Source of the DNA: Phycisphaerae bacterium
GTDB taxonomy: Bacteria; Planctomycetota; Phycisphaerae; SM23-33
Length of the DNA: 10,329 bases
Reading direction: 5' to 3'
Assembly: GCA_030610965.1 (NCBI GenBank)
Contig: JAUWQU010000056.1
Location: 1 to 10,329, forward strand
Shown here: one piece after another, positions 1-5,797 of the stretch
How positions within the stretch are numbered: the stretch's first letter is position 1
Layout of the letters: each line of letters opens with the position of its first letter
Translations under genes and position numbers: made by a program
Notes under the pieces: generated by a model
What the model saw: the letters and a program-made list of their open reading frames with translations, nothing else
What the model was told of the DNA's origin: nothing
The model's database searches: none

Positions 1-1551
1 CCCGCCGCCGCCACCGGGCCCGTAGCGTTTCGCACGCGCGCCTGGCCGGGCGGGCGGACGGCGGTGATCGTCTGCGACAGGTGGGACAAGCACTGGTGCA
101 AGGCCGCCACCGCCGGCGTGGCGGAACTCGCCCCGCGAATCTACGCATTCTGCAAGGCCGCACGCTTGAAGGGCGCGATCATCGTCCACGCCCCCAGCGC
201 GTGCATGAAACACTACGCCAACCACCCCGCCCGCCTTCGCATGACGGCGATCAAGCACGCCGGGCCGGCGCCCGAGGGTATGAACCGGTGGTGCCGCTCC
301 CTGCCCGGCGAGCCCAAACTGCCCATCGACGCCAGCGGGGGCGGCGGCTGTCCGGATGACCCGCCATGCCCCTCCGGCAGCCCGTGGACGAGGCAGATCG
401 AGGCAATCGCCATCGACCCCCAGCGAGACTACATCAGCGACGCCGGCGAGGAGTTCTGGCGGCTGTTCGAGCAGCGAAAGATCACCAATATCATCGTCGT
501 CGGCGTGCATGCCAACATGTGCGTGCTGGGCAGGCCGTTCGGGCTGAGGCAGTGGGCGAGGCTGGGCAAGAACGTCGCGCTGGTCCGCGACTTGACCGAC
601 ACGATGTACAGCCCGTCCAGGCCGCCGCACGTGAGCCACGTTCGCGGTAACGACCTGCTGGTCAACCACGTCGAACGGTACGTCTGCCCGACCGTCACGA
701 GCGATCAGTTGCTTGGCGGCGAGCCGTTTCACTTCAAGGCCGACACTCGCCGCGACCTGCTGATCGTCTCGGCCGAGGACGAGTACGAAACCAGCCGGAC
801 CCTGCCGATCTTCGCCGAGAAGCACCTCGGCGGCGACTTCCGCATCCATTACGCACTGGGCGATCCCAAACAACGGACCACGATTCCCGGCATCGAGCAA
901 CTGGAGTATGCGGATGCGGCGATGTTTTCCATAAGGCGCTGGCCTCTGCCCGCCAGCGAGATGGCCGCGGTGCGGAAGTTCATCGCCGATGGCAAGGCGC
1001 TCGTGGCGATTCGCACTGCCAGCCACTCCTTCGCTGGTCGCGGCGGCGAGGCCCCGAAGGGCCTCCAGCAGTGGCCCGACTTCGACCGCAAGGTTCTCGG
1101 CGTCCATTACACCGGGCACTACAACAACAAGGTGCCCCGCGGCGGCCCGGCCACGCTCGTATGGGTAGAGCCTGCCCAGAAGGGCCATCCGATCGTCGCC
1201 GGTCTGCCGGCAGATCGCGTAAAGGTGACCTCCTGGCTGTACAAGTCCTCTCCGGTCAGCCCGGGCACGACCGTCCTGATGTCCGGCGAACTCGACGGCC
1301 AGTCCGAGCGCCAGCCGGTAACCGTCGCCCGAACCACCGACCACGGCGGGCGGGTCGTGTACTCGTCGCTAGGCCATCCGGACGACTTCGACCTGCCATG
1401 GTTCAACCGAATGCTGGCCCAGGCCCTCCGCTGGGCATGCGAGAAGGCCCCAGCCGAGCCCGCGAACCCCCCGGCCGCCGCTCCAGGGAATATGATGAGC
1501 CTATCGGACTACGCGGAAATGGGTGACCCGGTTTCGCCCGGTTCCAGATGA
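1..1551 (+). CDS. Isochorismatase-like / ThuA-like fusion protein, 5' end outside the window
   Basis: The reading frame is open to the left edge, and homologous-looking residues precede the first GTG (64), so the true start lies upstream; 516 residues are visible. The first half is an isochorismatase-like cysteine hydrolase: a beta-strand ending in the nucleophile-assisting Asp (VCDRWDKHW, Asp codon 76-78) and the GVHANMCVLGRPFG segment with the likely catalytic Cys (codon 520-522). The usual Lys of the Asp-Lys-Cys triad is not evident. The second half (about 748-1440) looks like a ThuA-like domain with a class I glutamine-amidotransferase-type fold (DLLIVSAEDEYETSRTLPIF, later RVVYSSLGHPDDF); ThuA is named for trehalose utilisation, but its reaction is not settled. 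A Pro/Ala-rich tail ends the protein. This fusion is, from memory, common in planctomycetes. It is the first of three co-oriented genes. Substrate unknown; domain calls are fairly sure, function is not. Confidence 0.85.
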   Translation, partial: PAAATGPVAFRTRAWPGGRTAVIVCDRWDKHWCKAATAGVAELAPRIYAFCKAARLKGAIIVHAPSACMKHYANHPARLRMTAIKHAGPAPEGMNRWCRSLPGEPKLPIDASGGGGCPDDPPCPSGSPWTRQIEAIAIDPQRDYISDAGEEFWRLFEQRKITNIIVVGVHANMCVLGRPFGLRQWARLGKNVALVRDLTDTMYSPSRPPHVSHVRGNDLLVNHVERYVCPTVTSDQLLGGEPFHFKADTRRDLLIVSAEDEYETSRTLPIFAEKHLGGDFRIHYALGDPKQRTTIPGIEQLEYADAAMFSIRRWPLPASEMAAVRKFIADGKALVAIRTASHSFAGRGGEAPKGLQQWPDFDRKVLGVHYTGHYNNKVPRGGPATLVWVEPAQKGHPIVAGLPADRVKVTSWLYKSSPVSPGTTVLMSGELDGQSERQPVTVARTTDHGGRVVYSSLGHPDDFDLPWFNRMLAQALRWACEKAPAEPANPPAAAPGNMMSLSDYAEMGDPVSPGSR

Positions 1552-1562
1552 GGTCGGATCGG

Positions 1563-1592
1563 GTTGTTATCGGTTTTGCAGTGAGAAACAAC
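1563..1592 (+). promoter_or_regulatory. Inverted repeat upstream of the glycoside hydrolase gene
   Basis: GTTGTT (1563-1568) and AACAAC (1587-1592) are perfect 6-bp inverted arms around an 18-base spacer, in an AT-richer patch within the 67-bp gap after the fusion gene. It could be an operator half-site pair, part of a promoter region or a weak stem. No convincing -35/-10 pair was found here. A 6-bp match in a short AT-rich stretch could easily be chance. Confidence 0.2.
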
Positions 1593-1606
1593 TGAGAAAG
1601 ATAGAC

Positions 1607-1615
1607 GGGAGTGAG
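1607..1615 (+). promoter_or_regulatory. Ribosome binding site deciding the start of the glycoside hydrolase
   Basis: GGGAGTGAG lies a few bases before the ATG at 1619 and supports that start, which adds a hydrophobic signal peptide. A rival site, AAGGAG at 1674-1679, sits 5 bases before an in-frame ATG at 1685. Using that second start would remove the signal peptide, so the first start is preferred on protein grounds even though the second site is the closer match to the Shine-Dalgarno consensus. Confidence 0.5.
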
Positions 1616-1618
1616 ACA

Positions 1619-3907
1619 ATGAAAAGGTATGCGGCGTGTGTGCGGGTATTGGTTGTCGGCCTGGCGGTGCTGCAAGGAGTGTCAATGAGTAAAGCATGGT
1701 GCGCCGAGGCGGGCAGGCCAGGGCAATTGCGCGCCGAGTTCGAGGCTCCGCCTTTTCGATATCAGTCACGTCCTTTGTGGTTCTGGAACGGCAAGTTGGA
1801 TGCGGACAAGACCAGGGCCATGGTCGCCGCCTGCAAGGCGGCCGGTTACTATGGCATGGGCATTCTGCCCTGCAAGGGTATTGGATTCGACTTCATGAGT
1901 CCGGAGTTTCTCAGTCATTATAAGGCCGCGATTGATGAGGCCGGCAAACTGGGCATGAAGATGTGCCTCTACGATGAGTTCTGGTTTCCCAGTGGTTCGG
2001 CCGGCGGCCTGTTGGCCAAACACCATCCCGAGGCCCTTGGCAAGCGCCTTGATATGCTCGCGACCGACGTGAAGGGCCCCAGGGAGTTCACCCAGGCCCT
2101 GCCGGCAGGCACCCTTATGGGCGTGGTGGCGATGGAGACGGCAACAAACAAGCGCCTCGACATCACCGCGGCGGTCAAAGATGGCGACCTGCGCTGGAAG
2201 GTGCCAACCGGCGAGTGGAAGGTGATGATCTTCACCTGCGTTCGCGACGGCGGCGCGGGTTTGGTGGATTATCTGGACCCGAAGGCCGTGAAGGCCTTTA
2301 TCGCGCTGACCTACCAGGCCTACCATGACGCCATGCCGGCGCATTTCGGAACAACCATTGACAGTGCCTTCTATGACGAGCCTGCCTTCTACCACGTCAA
2401 GGGCGGCCGGGCCTGGACCGAACGCTTCAACGAACGTTTCCGTGAGCGGCATCAGACCAATCCCATTACCCTCTACCCGGCACTGTGGTTCGACATCGGC
2501 CCCGATACCGCCGCGGCGCGCAACGCTTTGTTCGGCATGCGTACCGAACTCTATGCCACCGGCTTCGTCAAGACCATTAGTGACTGGTGCGCGGCGCATC
2601 AGATGGGCCTGACCGGACACGCCGATCAGGAGGAAGTGGTCAACCCGGTGATTGGCACCGTCGGCGACCTGATAAAATCGTTCAAGTATCAAAGCATGCC
2701 CGCCATCGATCAGGTGTTTGCGTACGGCCGGGCCTCCCGCGCCTACAAGGTGGTCAGCTCGGCGGCCTACAACTACGATCGGCCGCAGGTAGTGACCGAG
2801 TGCTACGGCGGCATTAGGAATATGCCGGTCGCAAACCTGTATAAGGAGGCCATGGATCAGTTCGCCAAAGGCATCAACACCATGGTGCCGCATGCGGTCT
2901 GGTACGACCAGGCGAAGATCATATTCCAGCCGGACCTGACCCCTGGCGCGGCCACCTACGGCCCCGAGTTGCCGGCCTACAACAAGTACATCGGCCGTCT
3001 CCAGAGGCTGCTCCAGGGGGGGCGGCACGTGGCCGACATCGGGGTGCTTTACCCCATCGCCACCCTCCAGGCGGGTTCCTGGTTCGGCCCGGGCAATCCC
3101 TATAAGGGCTGCGTCGATATCCCCGAGGCCGATTACATGGAGGTTGGCGAGGTACTGTCTTTGGCGGTGCGACGCGACTTCACCTTCATCCATCCCGAGG
3201 TGCTTGAGGAACGTTGCGAGGTCGATGGGGCTGCGATTCTGCTGAAGAATAGGGTGAACTGGGAGCGATGGCGCGTCTTCATTATTCCGGGGTCCCGAGC
3301 CATCAACGTGAGCAGCCTTCGCAAGATCAAGGAGTTCTATGACCAGGGCGGCCAGGTGATTGCCACCACCCGCCTTCCCGACACCGCGGCCGAGTTCGGC
3401 AAAGACGGCGAGGTGCGCCAGTTGGTGGCCGAGATGTTCGGCGATGTCGCCAAGTTAAAGGGGCAGGATGCGGCGGGCCGGAATCCCGCCGCGCCGCCGG
3501 CCCCCGCGAGGCCCGCGAACGCCAAAGGCGGCCGCGCCTGGTTCATCGCGTCGCCGTCCTCCGCGGCCCTCAAATCCATCCTCGACGAGGCCCTGCCGGA
3601 TGGCGATGGGGTCATCGAGCGGGACGTGACGGTCAAAGGGGGCAACCTGTCATATATTCACAAGGTGATAGAGGGCCGCGCGCTGTACTTCTTCGGCAAC
3701 TCTTCCGACCAGGAGGTGGATATCTGGGTTCGTCTGCGCGGCAAGCTCGCTCCGGAACTGTGGAATCCGCACGACGGCAAGATGAGCCCGGGCGAGTACA
3801 CACATGTTCGTGGCAAAGGAGGGGCCGTCACGCGCGTGCGAGTGAAACTTCCACCGGTGCATTCGGTGTTCCTGGTTGCCGACGACACTACTGCCACAGG
3901 ACGATGA
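1619..3907 (+). CDS. Exported TIM-barrel glycoside hydrolase, GH106-like (possible alpha-L-rhamnosidase type)
   Basis: The protein has 762 residues from the ATG at 1619. Residues 1-29 form a signal peptide (MKRY, hydrophobic VRVLVVGLAVLQGV, cleavage near KAWCA), so it probably acts outside the cytoplasm. Residues 41-460 resemble the barrel of GH106 and related large glycosidases: SRPLWFWNGKLD (50-61), GMKMCLYDEFWFPSGSAGG (112-130), FYDEPAFY with Glu254, and VVTECYGG with Glu394. Glu254 and Glu394 are candidate catalytic or metal-site acids by position only. Residues 470-610 resemble the glutamine-amidotransferase-like domain that follows the barrel in several such enzymes (VADIGVLYPIATLQ, FIIPGSRAI). 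A Pro/Ala-rich insert lies at 622-636, and the end (LWNPHDGKMSP, then beta-strands to 755) is a short beta domain. GH106 enzymes are usually longer and carry extra beta-sandwich domains, so this is a compact relative. Family placement is moderate; substrate is not readable. Confidence 0.85.
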   Translation: MKRYAACVRVLVVGLAVLQGVSMSKAWCAEAGRPGQLRAEFEAPPFRYQSRPLWFWNGKLDADKTRAMVAACKAAGYYGMGILPCKGIGFDFMSPEFLSHYKAAIDEAGKLGMKMCLYDEFWFPSGSAGGLLAKHHPEALGKRLDMLATDVKGPREFTQALPAGTLMGVVAMETATNKRLDITAAVKDGDLRWKVPTGEWKVMIFTCVRDGGAGLVDYLDPKAVKAFIALTYQAYHDAMPAHFGTTIDSAFYDEPAFYHVKGGRAWTERFNERFRERHQTNPITLYPALWFDIGPDTAAARNALFGMRTELYATGFVKTISDWCAAHQMGLTGHADQEEVVNPVIGTVGDLIKSFKYQSMPAIDQVFAYGRASRAYKVVSSAAYNYDRPQVVTECYGGIRNMPVANLYKEAMDQFAKGINTMVPHAVWYDQAKIIFQPDLTPGAATYGPELPAYNKYIGRLQRLLQGGRHVADIGVLYPIATLQAGSWFGPGNPYKGCVDIPEADYMEVGEVLSLAVRRDFTFIHPEVLEERCEVDGAAILLKNRVNWERWRVFIIPGSRAINVSSLRKIKEFYDQGGQVIATTRLPDTAAEFGKDGEVRQLVAEMFGDVAKLKGQDAAGRNPAAPPAPARPANAKGGRAWFIASPSSAALKSILDEALPDGDGVIERDVTVKGGNLSYIHKVIEGRALYFFGNSSDQEVDIWVRLRGKLAPELWNPHDGKMSPGEYTHVRGKGGAVTRVRVKLPPVHSVFLVADDTTATGR

Positions 3908-3931
3908 ATGGAATGAAAGTTAACCGCGGGA

Positions 3932-3981
3932 GCATAGCATCATTGGGAAGGCCGACGGCGGTCGTCGACCGCGGGCTATGC
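3932..3981 (+). promoter_or_regulatory. Nested inverted repeats between the glycoside hydrolase and isomerase-like genes
   Basis: GCATAGC (3932-3938) and GCTATGC (3975-3981) are perfect 7-bp inverted arms. Inside them, 3958-3972 is a near-perfect palindrome with two 7-bp arms around a single base (GCGGTCG-T-CGACCGC). Just downstream, GCGGCCGG occurs twice (4003-4010 and 4024-4031). A stem-loop in the mRNA between the two genes is plausible, perhaps ending or protecting the upstream transcript, but there is no T-run as in a classical intrinsic terminator. Confidence 0.35.
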
Positions 3982-4035
3982 AGGAAATCCCGGTTGAAAT
4001 GAGCGGCCGGAGTGAACGCTGTCGCGGCCGGGTGT

Positions 4036-4041
4036 CATAAT
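4036..4041 (+). promoter_or_regulatory. Possible -10 box for the isomerase-like gene
   Basis: CATAAT matches five of six bases of the sigma-70 -10 consensus and sits 41 bases before the ATG at 4083. The hexamer 17 bp upstream (TGAACG) is a poor -35. The main reason to consider it is that the 175-bp gap leaves room for an independent promoter. Confidence 0.2.
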
Positions 4042-4082
4042 CAAACGCAGATGAGCACTTTCTCGAACCAGGAGCCAGAATC

Positions 4083-5501
4083 ATGTCCAACTGCCGAACC
4101 TGCCGGACCAAGCACTGCTCGGGGATAATAAGCCGTCGGGGCTTCCTTGCCGGCGCCGGGGCCGCTGCCGCGGTCGCCGCGAGTGAAATTGGGCTGTTCG
4201 AGTATGCCTCGTCGCTTATGGCCGACGAGCCGAAACAGATAGCCAAGGCGGACGTGGACGTGGTGTACGTCCGCCCGCCGAATCCCCGGGACGTGAGCTG
4301 GCCGGGCGGGGCGTGCGACATTGGCGCTCAGCAGGCGATGTTCACGAAGGCCCTGCGGTCGGCGGGCGAGAAGCTCGGTGTCGAGCTTCGTGTCCAGGAC
4401 GAGCCGATCCATACCGATGCCCATGTCGCCCGCTATGTCGAGCGACTCAAGAAGTCGCCCCCTGACGGGCTGATGATCGGGGCGATGGAGCTGTTCGGCT
4501 GGGCGCCGGTCAAGAAGCTCGTCCAGCAGCGAGGCGGCGTGCCGACGATCATTTATTCCCACCTCAGCGGCTTCACCGGTAACCTCCAGCTCGGGCGGGA
4601 CCAGCCCGGGGTGCTGATGGCCGCGACGCAGAAGACCGACTGGCTGGAAACGGGCGTGCGGATGCTCGCCGCGATCCGCCGGCTGAGAGAGGCGAGAATC
4701 CTTCTCACCAGGGGACGCGAGTCCGTGCATGAGCTCGGGACGCGCATCGTGCCGTGCAAGGCGGACTGGCAGGCCGAGATCGCCAAGGCCCGCGACACGG
4801 CCGAGTCCAGGGCGATCGCCGCCTTCTACGAAAAGAACGCCAAAAAGATCGTCGAGCCCGTCAGGGCGGACATCGTCGAGGCGGCGAGGCAATACGGCGT
4901 CCTTCGCCGCCTGATGGCCGACCACGACTGCCAGGGCATTACCCTGGCGGGCTGCCTGACCACCAAGCCGCCGTGCCTGGCCGTCTCGAAGCTGCGCGAC
5001 GAGGGCGTCGTCGCCACCTGCGAAGGCTGCACCCACGGCGCGCTGGGCGAGATGGTGTCTTTCCTGCTCTTCAACCGCCCGGCCTTCATCCAGGACCCCT
5101 CGCCCAACACGATCGACAACACGCTGATCGGGGCGCACTGCACCTGCGGCACGAGGCTCGAAGGCTGCGACAAGGACTACCGCGCGCCGTTCGTGCTGCG
5201 CAACTATCACACCCGCCAAGGCGTCTCTGTGCAGGTGCTTTGGCCGGTGGGCAGTCAAGTGACGGTCATCCAGTTCGGCTGGCCGAAAAAGACGCTCATG
5301 ATCGGTACCGGCAAGGTCGTCTCGAACATAGACCAGCCGCCCAGCGGATGCTGCCGCACCGCCGTGGAGATCACGGTAGACGGCTGCGCCGACACGCGCG
5401 ACGTGAAAGGCTTCCACCAGTTGTTCATCCTCGGAAACGTGGAGCGGCCGCTGAGGCAGTTCTGCAAGCTGGCGGGCATCAAGGTCAGCCGAATCTATTG
5501 A
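4083..5501 (+). CDS. Tat-signal protein related to L-fucose/L-arabinose isomerases
   Basis: The protein has 472 residues. The ATG is backed by AGGAG (4070-4074) at 8 bases' spacing. Residues 17-33 form a twin-arginine signal (SRRGFLAGAGAAAAVAA), preceded by a Cys-rich stretch with Cys4, Cys7 and Cys12. The body looks like the fold shared by L-fucose and L-arabinose isomerases: an N-terminal region with alternating helices and strands, then VVATCEGCTHGALGEM (309-324), FIQDPSPNTIDNT (335-347) and GAHCTCG (350-356), and a closing GFHQLFILGNVERPL (443-457). Glu314, Asp338 and His352 fall where the isomerase Mn-binding Glu, Asp and His would be, judged by pattern. Cys313, Cys316, Cys353 and Cys355 add unusual thiols near that site. 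Ketol-isomerase activity is inferred, not shown; it could bind or modify a sugar in the periplasm instead. Folding before Tat export would suit a metal-containing protein. Confidence 0.85.
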   Translation: MSNCRTCRTKHCSGIISRRGFLAGAGAAAAVAASEIGLFEYASSLMADEPKQIAKADVDVVYVRPPNPRDVSWPGGACDIGAQQAMFTKALRSAGEKLGVELRVQDEPIHTDAHVARYVERLKKSPPDGLMIGAMELFGWAPVKKLVQQRGGVPTIIYSHLSGFTGNLQLGRDQPGVLMAATQKTDWLETGVRMLAAIRRLREARILLTRGRESVHELGTRIVPCKADWQAEIAKARDTAESRAIAAFYEKNAKKIVEPVRADIVEAARQYGVLRRLMADHDCQGITLAGCLTTKPPCLAVSKLRDEGVVATCEGCTHGALGEMVSFLLFNRPAFIQDPSPNTIDNTLIGAHCTCGTRLEGCDKDYRAPFVLRNYHTRQGVSVQVLWPVGSQVTVIQFGWPKKTLMIGTGKVVSNIDQPPSGCCRTAVEITVDGCADTRDVKGFHQLFILGNVERPLRQFCKLAGIKVSRIY

Positions 5502-5587
5502 ATGGGCCGCATCGACGCGGTGAATAATACGCATTCCGATTAGTTCTCGCGCGGATATCATGTTTTGCCCGGCGACGGGCCGGGGCA

Positions 5588-5673
5588 AGGGGACTGGCTC
5601 CGCGGTTAGGCTGCCGTACTGGGACAACACCGGGGACAGGCACCGCCGAACAGCATGGCGGAGCCAGTCCCCT
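5588..5673. repeat. Perfect 16-bp inverted repeat element with internal 13-mer copies (REP/MITE-like)
   Basis: AGGGGACTGGCTCCGC (5588-5603) returns as its exact reverse complement at 5658-5673, with a 54-base interior. The arm contains GGGGACTGGCTCC, and the interior contains the sister sequence GGGGACAGGCACC (5632-5644), 11 of 13 bases alike. A degenerate relative (GGGACAACACC, 5621-5631) lies beside it. Such palindromes with a short conserved head resemble REP sequences moved by REP-associated tyrosine transposases. My recollection that GGGGACAGGCACC-type motifs recur in planctomycete genomes supports this, but no copy number can be read from one window. It may also act as a bidirectional terminator. 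Confidence 0.65.
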
Positions 5674-5758
5674 GCGCCGCTGCCGCCTCAAGGCGCGAGA
5701 ATCTCTTGAAATGCGTATGAGGTGTCTCAGCATGTGGCGGCTGGCAGCATGCCGCTCT

Positions 5759-5771
5759 GGAGCCCGTCCCC
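5759..5771 (-). repeat. Fourth copy of the GGGGACNGGCWCC 13-mer
   Basis: On the - strand this reads GGGGACGGGCTCC, one base from the arm motif of the neighbouring inverted repeat (GGGGACTGGCTCC). It lies 27 bases from the end of the HzsA-related gene, so the element or a second partial one may extend right up to that gene's stop. Confidence 0.5.
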
Positions 5772-5797
5772 ATTTTCGAGGCCCATTCTTGCTTCGC

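Larger units (their letters stand above)
5502..5797. other. Convergent intergenic region
   Basis: These 296 bases separate the stop of the isomerase-like gene from the stop of the HzsA-related gene, which are read towards each other. No gene is supported here. A small hairpin, GCCCG-GCGA-CGGGC (5567-5580), precedes the large inverted repeat at 5588-5673. A second small stem (CGCCT-CA-AGGCG, 5684-5695) follows it. No T-run suggests a classical terminator on either strand, though the large hairpin could stop or slow polymerase from both sides. Confidence 0.6.

Noticed and set aside
64..66. GTG at 64 as the start of the isochorismatase-ThuA gene
   Set aside because: The frame continues open to the left edge, the GTG falls within the first beta-strand of the domain, and no ribosome binding site precedes it.
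1527..1543. Direct repeat CCCGGTT (1527-1533 and 1537-1543) at the end of the first gene
   Set aside because: Seven bases inside a GC-rich coding end; no partner elsewhere and no sign of an attachment site.
1766..3193. 475-codon open frame on the - strand inside the glycoside hydrolase
   Set aside because: No motif or start signal, fully covered by a well-supported gene on the other strand.
3904..4002. 32-codon frame overlapping the glycoside hydrolase stop (ATGA)
   Set aside because: No homology-like motif, no separate ribosome binding site, and it runs through the inverted repeats; probably non-coding.
4041..5630. 529-codon open frame on the - strand opposite the isomerase-like gene
   Set aside because: Its product is rich in Arg, His, Ala and Asp with no recognisable motif, as expected for the antisense of a GC-rich gene; the + strand frame has a Tat signal, conserved motifs and a ribosome binding site.
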